From the NCBI GenBank assembly GCA_947683425.1, contig CANTUQ010000009.1:9811001-9875000 (forward strand): a stretch of DNA of 64,000 nucleotides, written 5' to 3'. The stretch is from Excoecaria cochinchinensis. Its lineage: Eukaryota > Streptophyta > Magnoliopsida > Malpighiales > Euphorbiaceae. This document shows, in pieces, positions 11,166 to 22,480 of this stretch. A program made the position numbers and the translations under genes. Every line of letters begins with the position of its first letter. The stretch's first letter is position 1. The notes below the pieces were generated by a model. That model was not told where the DNA came from. It ran no database searches and worked only from the letters and a program-made list of their open reading frames with translations.

Positions 11166-13628
11166 TGTGACGCGCGCCAGATCCCCGCTGCCGCCCCTTC
11201 GACTGCCCGCACGTGGGCGATCGGGCAATTGTGGGTCCGTTGACAGCTTGCAATAAATCGCAAGTGCGTCTATGTTGAGCAACAAGGAGGTTTCATGGAG
11301 TCGCCACCCAATAGAACATTGGGAAAGTTTCTCTCGCCTCGGAGAGCCTAAGATTGCGCTTAGTATCCATTTTGGGCCAGCCAAAGGGGGAAGGTAAACC
11401 TCTCGCCCTAAGGAGCCTAGGATTAATGCTAAAGCCTCGTGACACAAGAGGTGTCTTGGAGGGTAAACCTCTAGCCTCTTGAGCCCAAAGACCAGAGCTG
11501 GTTCGGGACTTTTCATTTATTTATAGCTTGATTAATATTATAATTAAGTTTTGAATTCATTGTTTCATCAACTTTCCACACAATGCAATTTAAATTAAAG
11601 GCGCAATCATTCATATCAAAAGCGGTAAATGTAAGCAAAATCCAAAATAAAACATTTAAAAATAAATTACAATAACACTAGGAGCGGAATACAACTCCCA
11701 TTTATAAAAGTGAAATACATGCATAAAACGGGTTATTCATTAATAGTGAGAACATTGGTCCTCGCATGCATATTTATTATGAAACAGTTTTGATGTGATG
11801 ATTTATTTGGGTATGAAAAACTAGGACATTGGTCCCCTTTTATTTAGAAAAAAATGTCAAGTTAATTAATAGAAACGTTTTTGTGATTTTCTTTCTAGCG
11901 AGCCTAAATAAATAATTTTACAAGAAAATTATATGGAAAAATTAAATAAAATATTACAAATAAAGAAAATAAATATATGAACCAAATGAGCCTTTTTGGA
12001 CCCCCGATGTGCTCGCAAAAACGCCCAAGCGAAAAAATGAGTTTAGACATAAAAGCAAATACAAATAAAATAATGTTAGTAATTAAATAAATTAACTTAA
12101 TTAAACATACAAAATAATGAATAACAAATTAAAATAAAATAAGATGATATGAAAAGAATGATAATTGAATCAAAATGTTAACAAAACAAAATAAATGAGA
12201 AACATGCATTATGTATGACAAATGATTGAATGATGTGATGAAAATAAAATAAAACATGTTAATTAATTAGTACATGAAAATATGAACATGATAACAATGA
12301 CGATGAATATAAACGAATCAAAGAATATATAAAATAATAAATAAAAGAATAATAAATGAAAACAATTAAAGAATGATGAAAACAATTAAATGGAACAATA
12401 TGATCAATACAACAAATGAATAGATGAAAACAATAAATAAATCAATAAAAACAATAAAATATATATGAATAAATTAAATAAAAAAAATAAAATAGAAATG
12501 GAGCCAAGAATATTTACCCTCAGAATATTGGATTTGATGAAGGAAAAGTGATGATTTTCCGGAGAATTGCTTGAAAGAATAATTTAGCAATAAAATTAAT
12601 TCTCTTTGTTTATGGAGAAAAACAAAGGAATTGATTTGTATGCTTAAGATTAAAAAAGAAATTGATGTTAAAATGATGATTAATTTCTTGTGTTTATGGA
12701 GGAAAAACAAAGAAATTAATTGGAATAATTAACAATTGAAAATTGATCTTTCAATTTCAATTAAACCTTATTAATTAAAAAGAGAAATCTGAAATTTTGA
12801 AGAGAAAATAGAAGAAGAAGAATTCTGGAAAATTAGGTCTAAAAAATGTGGAGGAGCCCTTTTTATTTCATCATAAACTCTTTATAGAATAAAATAGGTT
12901 GCCCTCATTTAATTAAGGAAAAAAAACCTATTTTTAACACAAAATTATTTTATTTTTAATGATAAAATCAAGTTTTATTATTTAATTACCTAAAAAAATA
13001 TTTTAGAATTTAATTTGAAGTCAAAAACCCCAAAAAAATGGGATAAAAAACGGATTTTTGGGTGAAAAAATCGGAAAAAAGGCTGAAAAGAGGGAAATAG
13101 GGCATCAGACCCTGTACCGACGGCCAGGAAGCCCGTCGCTATAGAGGGACGCCGCTCGTCGCTATAGAGCGACGGGGACTCACGCTGCGAGGCGCGAAAT
13201 CCGCGCGCAGAGGCGCGGAAATCACGTGCCTCAGCGCACGGTGTGGCGCGCAGCGCGCAACGCTGCGCGTCGCTCTTTAGCGACGCGCAGCATTGGCGAC
13301 GCTGCGCGTCGCCAAATCGCGCCCAGTGCGCTGGGCGCCTGGGCGTCTGCGTGCTGGACGCCTGGCGCCTGCGCGCTGCCGCGCCCGACACTCGCGGTCC
13401 GAAATTTTTTTTTATTTTTTTTATTTTTAAATTGACTAAAAACATCATAATTTTAAGCCACCATTTTTCAAAATTAATTTTTTAAATATTTTTTATTATT
13501 TTTTAATTTTTCACTCTAAAATGCAAATTTGACGAGAAAACCATCACTTTTAACCTTTTAAGCCTGTGAAGGCAATTATCATCATTGGGTAACTTCGATC
13601 TAGGCTTACTCAGGACCCGGTGTCTACA
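11166..13628 (-). mobile_element. Solo LTR of a Tat-type element (J) inside the F array
   Basis: It runs TGTGACGCGCGCC (11166) to GGTGTCTACA (13628) on the plus strand, so the LTR itself (TGTAGACACC...GCGTCACA) is on the minus strand. Both ends meet array monomers directly with no internal sequence, PBS or PPT. The flanks AGAAG (11161-11165) and AGAAA (13629-13633) fit a 5-bp target duplication with one later change. Inside are an AT-rich half (11500-12480) and a GC-rich dyad island (13090-13400) with GCCCGTCGCTATAG-type repeats. It is probably the product of LTR-LTR recombination. Confidence 0.85.
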
Positions 13629-14596
13629 AGAAAACCTTTGAGAAGGCAAATTTCAAAGACCTTTGAGGAGGCAAATTCCGAAGACCTTTGAGGAGGCAAA
13701 TCCAGAAGACCTTTGAGGAGGCAAAAATTCAGAAGACCTTTGAGGTGGCAAATCTCGAAGACCTTTGAGGAGGCAAAATCCAGAAGACCTTTGAGGAGGA
13801 AAATTTCAAAGACTTTTGAGGAGGCAAATTCCGAAGACCTTTGAGTAGGCAAATCCAGAAGACCTTTGAGGAGGCAAATCTCAAAGACCTTTGAGGATGC
13901 AAATTCCGAAGACCTTTGAGGAGGCAAAATCCAGAAGACCTTTGAGCAGGCAAATTTCAAAGACCTTTGAGGAGGCAAATTCCGAAGACCTTTGAGGAGG
14001 CAAAATCCAGAAGACCTTTGAGGAGGCAAATTCCGAAGACCTTTGAGGAGGCAAATCCAGAAGACCTTTGAGGAGGCAAATTTCAAAGACCTTTGAGGAG
14101 GCAAATTCAAAAGACCTTTGAGGAGGCAAATTCAGAAGACCTTTGAGGAGTCAAATTCCGAAGGCCTTTGAGGAGGCAAATCTAGAAGACCTTTGAGGAG
14201 GCAAATATCAAAGACCTTTGAGGAGGCAAATTCCGAAGACCTTTGAAGAGGCAAAAATCCAAAAGACCTTTGAGGAGGCAAATCTCGAAGACATTTGAGG
14301 AGGCAAAATCCAGAAGACCTTTGAGGAGGCAAATTTCAAAGACCTTTAAGGAGGCAAATTCCGAAGACCTTTGAGGAGGCAAATCTAGAAGACCTTTGAG
14401 GAGGCAAATCTCAAAGACCTTTGAGGAGGCAAATTCCGAAGACCTTTGAGGAGGCAAAATCAAGAAGACCTTTGAGGAGGCAAATTCAGAAGACCTCTGA
14501 GGAGGCAAATCTCGAAATCTTTTGAGGAGGCAAAACCCGAAACCCTCTGAGGAGGTTAGACACCAAAATCTCATAGTCCTCTGAAGGGGGGCAAAA
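13629..14596 (+). repeat. Tandem array, ~25-bp monomer, second segment (element F)
   Basis: Roughly 38-40 head-to-tail copies of AGACCTTTGAGGAGGCAAA with variable tails. The tails alternate (TCCAGA, TTTCAAAG, TTCCGA), giving a loose higher-order period of about three monomers. The last copies (14500-14596) degenerate (ACCCTCTGAGGAGG, GTCCTCTGAAGGGG). No unique spacers occur, so it is not a CRISPR. Then 14597-14788 is the conserved Tat 3' end, including 'ggctcacctagacac'. Confidence 0.9.
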
Positions 14597-14772
14597 TTTC
14601 TAAGTCCTATCAAGGGGCACCATTTCAATAGACGATAACACGCCTACAACAGGGCAACAACCACCACCACGGATTCCCCGCTTCGGAAAGGTAAGAGCTG
14701 CCTCAGATACGTGTCCCTTTCCTTTACTTCTTTGAGTTTAGGCTCACCTAGACACTAGTGTATTAGATTCCC

Positions 14773-14788
14773 CTAAACTGGGGTCAAC
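14773..14788 (+). other. Polypurine tract region before F 3' LTR
   Basis: The sequence CTAAACTGGGGTCAAC immediately precedes the LTR start at 14789. It corresponds to TTGGGGGCAAC in element C and the same position in I, the expected plus-strand priming site, though weakened by pyrimidines. Confidence 0.65.
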
Positions 14789-17381
14789 TGTAGACACCGG
14801 GTCCTGAGTCATCCTAGATCGAAGTTACCCAATGATGATAAGATGCCTTGTCACGGGCAAAAGGGTCAAAAGTGATGATTTCCTTGAAAATTTGCATTTT
14901 AGAGTGAAAATTTGAAAAATAATAAAAAAATATTCTAAAAATTAATTTTGAAAAATGGAAGTTTGAAATTATGTTATTTTTAGTCAATTTAGAAAATTTA
15001 AAAAAAAAAAAAGAAAAAAAAATTTCGGATCGCGAGAGTCGGGCGCGGCGGCGCGCTGGGCGCGAAGAGGCGATGCTAAAAGCGCGCGCAGCATTGCTCA
15101 CGCTGCGCGCCGCCTCGCTGGAATGCGCAGTTTCCGCGCCTCTGTGCGCGGAATTGCACAGAGTGGAGGCGGGAAGCCCGTCCCTCTATAGCGACGGGCT
15201 TCCCTCAGCTGCTGGCCGTCGCTATAGGGTCTGAGACCCTTTTTTCCGATTTTTTACCCAAAAATCCATTTTTTATCCCACTTTTTAAGGGTTTTTGAGT
15301 CCAAATTAAATTCTAAAATATTTTCTGAGATAATTAATTAATAAAACTTGATTTTATCATTAAAAATAAAAGAATTTTGTGTTAAAAATAAATTTGTTTT
15401 CCTTAATTAAACTAGGGCAACTTCTTTTTATCTTGTAAATACTTTATGATGAAAAATCAAAGGGGAGCCTCCATAATAATTTTTTTACATCTGAATTTTT
15501 CAGCTTCTCTCCTCTTTTGATTTTTTTCTTCAAAGTTTTGAGATTTTGTTCTTGAATTAATAAGGTTTAATTGAGATTGGAGAATTAATTTTCAATACTT
15601 AATTATTCCAATTGATTCTTTTGTTTGGCTCCAAGAAAATTAATCATTCACTTCAAAATCATTTCTTTTCAATTTCAAGCATCCAAATTAATTTCTTTGT
15701 TTTATTCATAAACAAAGATAATTAATTTCATTGCTAAATTATTTTTTCAAGCAATTTTCCGGAAAATCATCACTTTTCCTTCATCAAATCCAATACTCTA
15801 AGGGTAAATATTCTTGGCTCCATTTCTATTTTCTTTTATTTTATTTATATTTAATCTATTCATATATATTTTGTTGTTTGTATTGATTTATTTATTGTTT
15901 TCATTTATTTACTTGTTGTATTGAATTTATATTTGTTCTATTTAATTGCTTATGTATGATTTTATTTTTATTCATGTGAATATTGATTTCTTTTGATTCT
16001 TAACATGTAAATAATTTATTTTATTTTGATTTCTCATTATTTTTAACATGTAAATAATTAATTAACTTAAATTAATCTTTTTGCCATGTAAATTGTTTGT
16101 TTTAATTATGAACACATCAATTAAGCTTGTCATATATCATTATTATTTTCATCATTCTTTTGTTTACTAACTTTTATTATTCTTTTTATCATTGTTACAT
16201 GATTTATTTATTATTATTTATTTACTTATTATTTTTTACTTTTCATCATTATTTTCATCATGTGTATATTTTCATGTATTAATTAATCAACATGTTTTAT
16301 TTTATTTTCATCACATCATTTAATCATTTGTCATACATAATGCATGTTTCTCATTTATTTTGGTTTGTAACATTTTAATTTAATTATCATTCTTTTCATG
16401 TCATCTTATTTTATTTTAATTTGTTATTCATTATTTTGTATATTTAATTGATTTAATTACTAACATTATTATATTTGTATTTTGTTTTTATGTCTAAACT
16501 CATTTTTTGCTTGGGCGTTTTTGCGAGCACATCGGGAGTTCCAAGAGGCTCATTTATATATTTATTTTATTTGTTTGTAATATTTGTTTATTTGCCTTTT
16601 TACTTATTTTTGTCATGTATATTTTCCTATAAGATCGTTTTCCTTAAGGCCGCTAGAAAGAAAATCATCAAAGCATTTTTTTCAATTAAATTGGTATTTT
16701 TTCCTAATAAAATGGGACCAATGTCCTAGTTTTTCATAACCATCATCACTAAATGCTTTTCTTAAAATATGCATGTGAGGACCAATGTCCCTACTCTTAA
16801 TAAATATCCCGTTTTATGCATGTTTTGTACTTTATTTACAATGGGGGTTGTATTCTGCCCCTAGTTTTATTGTAATATTTTTACATGTGCTTTATTTTAC
16901 TTATGCTTTTACCGCTTTTCTTAAATGTATGTTGTGCGCTTTAATTAATTGCATTAAATGTATATGGAATGGGATGAAATAATAAATTCAAAACTTAATT
17001 CAAAACTTAACCAAGGTATGAATAAATGAGAAGTCCCGAACTCACTCTGGTCTTTGGGGCTCAATGAGGCGAGAGGTCTAGGATTTCCAAGACACCTTTT
17101 GAGTCTCACCAAACGACTAAAATTTACAATCCTAGGCTCCAGGGGATAGAGGCTGAGACCTCCAAGATCTCTCTGGCTTGCCCAAGATGGATATGTATGC
17201 GCCGTCTTAGGCTCGCTGAGGCTAGACGACCCTTCCCAATGTTCTATTGGGTGGCGACTCCAAGAAATCTCATTGTTGCCCAAAATAGACGCACTTGTAA
17301 ATACCTTACAAGTTTTATGAACCTCTCCTGATCGCCCTAAAGCGGGCCCTCGGGAGGACACGAGGTTCGGCGTGCGTCACA
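14789..17381 (+). repeat. Element F 3' LTR (2593 bp)
   Basis: It starts TGTAGACACCGGGTCC and ends GTGCGTCACA. A GC-rich island with repeated GCGACGGGCTTCC-type motifs lies at 15030-15240. AT-rich low-complexity DNA follows to about 16960. From 17030 is the conserved Tat LTR end, including 'gggtggcgactcc'. The sister LTR is not in the window. It is in inverted orientation to solo LTR J. Confidence 0.85.
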
Positions 17382-19533
17382 GGTTCATATAGATACTGTT
17401 AAACAACACCAAACATATAGAGAGCGGAGTCTCGAATCATATAGATACTAAACGGTACCAAACATATAGACATCTGTTGATGCCAAACATATAGACACCC
17501 GTCGGTGCCAAACATCTAGCAGCTGTAAAACATCTAACCCTTTATAAGCATGCCCATCTATCCACTTTTATGACAAATCAGGCTTTTAATAAACTTCAAA
17601 AATAATTCCATATACATACTTTTTTACAACTATCATGTTATTCCATTACTCATACAACTCAATAAATACATATCAATTATACATAACTATGAACACATAC
17701 CTATAGTTCAACATACAAGTAAACAATTCAATATTCACTCCTACGTCATATATATGTATATTCATTAGTTTAACATATTAGAATTCTCAAATAATGTATT
17801 TAAACTAATTTAGATTCCATTTGGCATTCATATATAACATTTGATGATGTTTAACAAAGAAATATGCAAGTTGAAGGTACCTCACGGTGGTAACCTTTTG
17901 GTTGTGACCGTGACATAAGAAAATACCAAACAGAACTGAAAAAAGGCATACAACACGATGGGAACCATTTGGTTGTGACCATGAGCTCCAAAAATAGGCA
18001 ATTCTGCCTTCTCTCGGTATTGGTCACGATGGCAACCATTTTGGTTGTGACGGTGACATTCAAGAATAAGCAAAACAGAAGCTAAACTTCAGGACTACTT
18101 CACTTCTCTATTTTGGACAGCCCAGACCAACATCTAAACCTCAATTTTAGGCAAAAGTTCCTTCTTAACATTTGTTCCTTTGAATGTTATCTTTCAAATG
18201 GGACAAGCTTTAGGTCAATTGGATTTAAAATGAAGGAGTTATGTTCAAGGGAACACAACTGGTTCAAGAAGCCCTCCTACAAAATTTTAACTACACTTAT
18301 GGTTAATTTTGAAGACCTTAGAGTCCTCAAATAAACATAGCTATTTCTACAACATTTATAGTCACGAATCTTATGGCTCTAAACCAATTAGTCTCATCCC
18401 TTTTGGAGTTGAACAACTCATATTAAACCATAAACAAGTCATGTGGGTAAATATAGGCTTCAAAGACAGGTTAACACAATCAAGCTTGTCAAGCTTGAAA
18501 ATAGCCAATTTGGCGAAACCAATACACCAAATTCAAACTATAGTTTCTATACACATATGTGAACATTTAAACACAGTCGAATTCTCCACATATGCTATTA
18601 TCTATAAATTACACAATCAATAGTCACATGTCTGAAATTAAGGTTCTATTCATGGGTCTATATTCTCATAGCAATCAAAGCAACCTCATTTACATGCTAC
18701 ATAATTATTCACTATAACTTATATCATCTATCAAATATCACATATAGACACATAAATATCAACTAACAATATATGCACTTTAACTAAATATATCACACCA
18801 TCATACTCAATTCCTCAAACCACATATTCACACATCATTTACACATTTAATCCAACCTAGTCAACACATGCACTTAAGCAAAGCTATCACATAAACATAT
18901 ATATCCCAAACCTCAAAAGCAGGCTATTGGACACTATATCATTATCTAGACCTTCTCCTTGCCTTTAGCTCTTCTCTTGTCTAATAATTCTTGCACAGTC
19001 ATTCAAACACATACTCTTAGTCCATTACTCAAATCACTCAACCCAAATCAGAAATGAGTAGAAGAAAGAGATATTCAAACCATCAACCCTTACTTACCTT
19101 CTTTTCTTACTTCTTCATACCAATTCAATTTAAGGCATCAGAATTCCATTGAAAAGGAAATGAAGTTCAAAATCATAAGATGAAGAAGAAACACAAAAAT
19201 AGGGGAAAGGAAGAATGGCCGGTTCAAAGTGAATCACAATCCAATTTCTGCCTCTTAGTTCCACTATATATTTCATGGGGAAGGTTGGTTTGCAAGAGGT
19301 AAAACTTCTTGGGTGCTTTGACGCTCGGCTGCCATGGGTGCTTTGACGCTCTTCCACCAAATGCCCACCTCAATCCAAGGTAAAACTTCTTTTAGTCCGT
19401 CACTTTCAATTGCTAACTCCTCTTTTCAATTACATCCCTACATGCACATGGTCACTTACTCGTTCAATCACACTTGTACCCTAATATGCAATTGACACTA
19501 CAAATCCAGCTAGGGTACACTTTGGGTATTACA
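17382..19533 (-). mobile_element. Partial minus-strand gypsy LTR (H), U3 side
   Basis: The minus strand starts TGTAATACCCAAAG at 19533, a typical Ty3/gypsy LTR start. It has the 'ccttctccttgcctttag' block (18953) seen in the A and B LTRs and a TATA-like motif near 19268. The U5 side with the hairpins is missing because F begins at 17382. A cluster of imperfect repeats (GGTTGTGACCGTGACAT and variants) lies at 17881-18060. An odd ~80-bp segment lies between two AGGTAAAACTTCTT copies (19297 and 19378). Confidence 0.65.
19264..19275 (-). promoter_or_regulatory. TATA-like box of LTR H
   Basis: The minus strand reads GAAATATATAG, about 260 nt inside the LTR start, a plausible Pol II TATA position for the U3/R boundary. 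Confidence 0.4.
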
Positions 19534-19867
19534 GTGTTTTGCTGTTGTTTTGATGCTGGGAACGCTCGATCCAAGGTAAGATGAGGTTTGTTTGGGTTTT
19601 GAAGTTTTGGGTGAGCTTTGGAGCCAAGGGAGCTCTGAAGATTTGGAACACGAGCACGACGATCGTCGCGTGTACAACAGGGGGGTCGGTTAATCCAGGT
19701 CTCGATCGAGCTACCATCTTTCGATCGGAATTGCCATGGGTGCTTTGACGCTCGGCTGCCGATCGAAAGACGGGAAGTTCCCCGATCGGGAGAGAAGGAT
19801 AGCGATCTGTTCTTGCGGGGAAGCCAGGTCACGAGACGTGCATTAGAGCACGACTCGTGACATGGTG
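19534..19867 (+). mobile_element. Plus-strand Tekay-type LTR E, left piece
   Basis: This is the left flank of element B; the same LTR resumes at 52510 after the TGGTG duplication. It carries CG-rich dyads (GATCGAAAGACGGG, CACGACTCGTGACATGG) that continue across the insertion as ACACGAGTCGTGT at 52525. The true LTR start (expected TGTAACACCC) is not present here. H meets it at 19533/19534. Confidence 0.6.
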
Positions 19868-20851
19868 TGTAACACCCCCTACCCATACCCGTATGAGTCG
19901 GGGTGTCACCAAGCAGATACTATACAAATAATATAATCATACATAAACATGTATACTGAATTACAGGATAATTTAAAATTTTCATAATACATCGCATGTT
20001 ATCACTCATCATATATGTAATAATATTACAAGCCCAAATACAAATACACCAGCGGAAGCTATTTTCCTAACTAATATCAAAAGTTCTTTACATAAAAGAA
20101 TCAACCATAATAAAATAAACTCCAAACTCTAAACCTTGCTGTGTTGGCTGAACTGCAATGACTCTCTTAAACAAAGCTTCTTATTTACCTGCACGGGTAA
20201 ACACACTGTGCTAAGCGATAAACGCTTAGTGGGGATTCACACATATTATATGGACGGCCACTCACAGTGGTCGTAAAGGCATATCACATTCATAATGGCA
20301 TATACATGATTCATGTCATAATATGTATACATATAGGCTCCAATTTATAACCATATATTCAGCATCTCATGTTTATATCCATATCCATATTATCTCATTT
20401 AATTATTACTTTTGTATAATCAACGGTAACATAACAAATCACATATCAATTAAAGATCCTGCTGACTCATAATAATGGATAACGAGTATACGCATAGCGA
20501 TACCTTACGGGTACGAATCGACGTATAGCAATACCTTACGGGTACGAATCGAAAACCATTTTTATTTTATATTTATAAAACCTTTATAGGGGCCCTTAAA
20601 CAAGATTCATCAGATTAATAAGAATCGCGAGGATTCAAACACATTTTCTTATAGGGTTCGCGAGGAACCAATCGGGGATCTGATCAGGATCCAAATCATC
20701 CATATAATTCATCCATATAGGCTGCAGCTAAAAGACTCTATTAGGCATGTCTAACTATCCACTAGACTGACTCTCGCAGGTCATGCATAACACAATTCAC
20801 ATTTAGTTACACATTTGTTCAATATGAATAACCATTGAATTTAACGTCCAT
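19868..20851 (-). repeat. Element B 3' LTR, first piece
   Basis: It starts TGTAACACCCCC (plus reading) and aligns with 49439-50421 of the B 5' LTR. It includes two ACCTTACGGGTACGAATCGA copies (20500-20550) and the hairpin pair. It is interrupted at TCCAT (20847-20851) by D. Confidence 0.9.
20211..20275 (-). other. Tandem hairpins HP2+HP1 (B 3' LTR)
   Basis: On the minus strand HP1 pairs GACCACT with AGTGGCC around GTG (20273-20257, with flanking CG pairs). HP2 is 20229-20211. Compared with LTR E, one HP1 pair is C-G instead of T-A, a compensatory double change. Confidence 0.6.
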
Positions 20852-21695
20852 TGTTGTGCATTTTCTAATGATGCAACATACCGCAAGTATACGGTGTACC
20901 GCAATAGTACTTAAGATATCGATCCCACGAGGAACGTCTTACACACTATTACTAATTGATTTTAATCTTGTTTACAATGATCATAAATTTGATGGTTGAA
21001 TTAGAACTACTTAATTTGAACCTAATTTATGTTTATTAGAAGAAGATAAATAGTATATGAATGAAGAACTAAACATAATGAATTTGATCCATCATTTTGA
21101 TTTACATTTATTCATCTTTCATGCAAGCCAAGTTAGAATAAATTTTTAACTCACTCTCTCGACATGAATTAAAATGCCTAAAACATACAATTAAAATTCT
21201 AACTCACAATTTTCATTAATGAATTAGAGGTTTCTAATTACATATTTTAAGAATAGACACTAACCTATAGCAATTATCTCAATATACCAATCTCTTAAAT
21301 ATATCTTAATAATGAAATTCTATTAGATGTCAGATAAAGCAAACTCTCGAATTACTTTAACTTGTAAAGATCATGCAAAAGATACTAATAGAAAATCTAC
21401 AATGAAAGACTATTAAAGTAGATGAAAATAGAAAGAATAAAAACATGCAAATTCATTAAAATGATATTCATAGAAATATTGGAGAATAATTAAAAATAAG
21501 AGAATAAGATAGAAGTTCTTCAACCCTTTTCTCAATCTCTTGAAAATAAGTTTTCCTTCTCCTTGATCTTCTTCTTCAAACCATAAAACTAATTAGAAAT
21601 TTAACTAAGAAATATTTGTTTTGCAAAATACAGAAAAATTACTTAATAAAAATTCCACATATTATTTCTTTTCTCCAAAACTTACAGTTAAATTA

Positions 21696-21706
21696 CATAT
21701 TTATAG
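21696..21706 (-). promoter_or_regulatory. TATA box, D 3' LTR
   Basis: The minus strand reads CTATAAATATG, equivalent to CTATAAATAG in the 5' LTR. Confidence 0.55.
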
Positions 21707-21794
21707 ATATTGATTTGAGGGTTGTGTCTCTTGAGAATAGTTGCAATTGTAGGTGAAAAGATGTAACTTTTCATGTGTCTTTTGGCTCAAAACT

Positions 21795-22260
21795 GCCCCA
21801 ACGGTCGTCTCTGTCGCGCTCGCAACGGTGTCGCGATCGCGACAGAACGCGCTCCTTCTTTGCTTATTTCTTTCTTTCTCTCGGATTTCTCTTCCTTCTC
21901 TGGCCAGTCACGTCGCGTTACTCCCTCTCACGGCGTGTCTTCTCGCGTGTGCGGCATGACTGGTGCTCACGTCTCGCTTCCTCCTCTCCTTTCTCTTCTC
22001 TTTCTCTTTTCCCTTGGCCTCTCTGTGGCATCACGTCGCGTGACCTTTGCTCACGGCGTGACTTCTTCTTTCTTCTTCTCTTTCCTTTCTTTCCTTTCTT
22101 TGCTGGCTTCTCGTCACGTCGCGTGACCTTTGCTCACGGCGTGACTCGTCTCTTCTCAGCTTCTTTCTCTTCTTTTCCTCCTTCCTCTTCTTTCTTCTCA
22201 GCAAGTCACGTCACGTGATTCCTGGTCACGGCGTGACCTCTTATGTGACACGTGATCTTC
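21795..22260 (-). promoter_or_regulatory. U3 array of ACGT/TGACG-type dyads, D 3' LTR
   Basis: It contains repeated CACGTCGCGTGACC and CTCACGGCGTGAC units, two CACGTG boxes and the cassette CTGTCGCGCTCGC...TCGCGATCGCGACAG. It lies upstream of the TATA box in the element's direction. ACGT-core and TGACG motifs are known bZIP targets in plants, so an enhancer role is plausible but untested. The same array is at 28302-28765 in the 5' LTR, where it would drive the element. Confidence 0.4.
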
Positions 22261-22465
22261 TCCTCTTCTCGTGACTTCCCACTCTATATCTGGTTCTTCT
22301 CTTTAATTTTCACCTAAAAACAACAGTAAACACAAATAAACATGAAATCTAATACAAATAATCCTAAACTAACATATCACCTCAACTTTACATACAATAG
22401 CATGATTAATTACATAAATTTATACAAAATAAATACTAAATTATACTTCAATTAAACTCTTATCA

Positions 22466-22480
22466 AATTCCCCCACACTT
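22466..22480 (-). other. Polypurine tract of element D
   Basis: The minus strand reads AAGTGTGGGGGAATT directly before the 3' LTR, the usual Athila-lineage PPT form. A second TAAGTGTGGGGGAG copy lies at about 23413-23427. Confidence 0.85.

Larger units (their letters stand above)
9668..17381 (+). mobile_element. Element F: 3' part of a Tat-type Ty3/gypsy element
   Basis: It consists of 3' non-coding region (9668-10957), tandem array (10958-11165 and 13629-14596), PPT and 3' LTR (14789-17381). Orientation is plus because the PPT precedes a TGTAGACACCGGGTCC LTR start. The 10430-10670 stretch matches the reverse complement of the 3' UTR of element C (36290-36570), which places F in the same Tat group. 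Everything upstream, including gag-pol, is missing, because A inserted at 9667 and the other side of A lies outside the window. The right flank is GGTTC (17382-17386). Confidence 0.8.
20852..22465 (-). repeat. Element D 3' LTR
   Basis: It runs TGTTGTGCA to ACTCTTATCA on the plus strand, the same length as the partner at 27359. Differences seen are few, for example one extra/missing base near 20858 and GGCATGACT versus GGCGTGACT near 21952. A CG-rich dyad island lies at 21795-22260, upstream of the TATA box on the minus strand. Confidence 0.92.

Noticed and set aside
13629..14596. CRISPR-like array
   Set aside because: The tails between AGACCTTTGAGGAGGCAAA copies are only 5-8 nt and recur; there are no unique spacers or cas genes, and the context is a plant retrotransposon.
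10782..14628. Long minus-strand ORFs rich in LLKGL, PPQRSS and SSKVF repeats (up to 244 codons)
   Set aside because: They are translations of the 25-bp tandem array, open in several frames because the monomer lacks stops; the sequence shows nucleotide, not protein, conservation.
13000..15240. Ala/Arg-rich ORFs in the J, F and C LTRs (also 34577-34994 and 45954-46401)
   Set aside because: Same cause: GC-rich islands open in several frames at once, with indels between sister LTRs breaking them.
21753..22218. Ser/Phe/Leu-rich ORFs of up to 147 codons in both D LTRs (also 28260-28725)
   Set aside because: Pyrimidine-rich U3 sequence open in three plus-strand frames, antisense to the element; identity between copies only reflects LTR identity.
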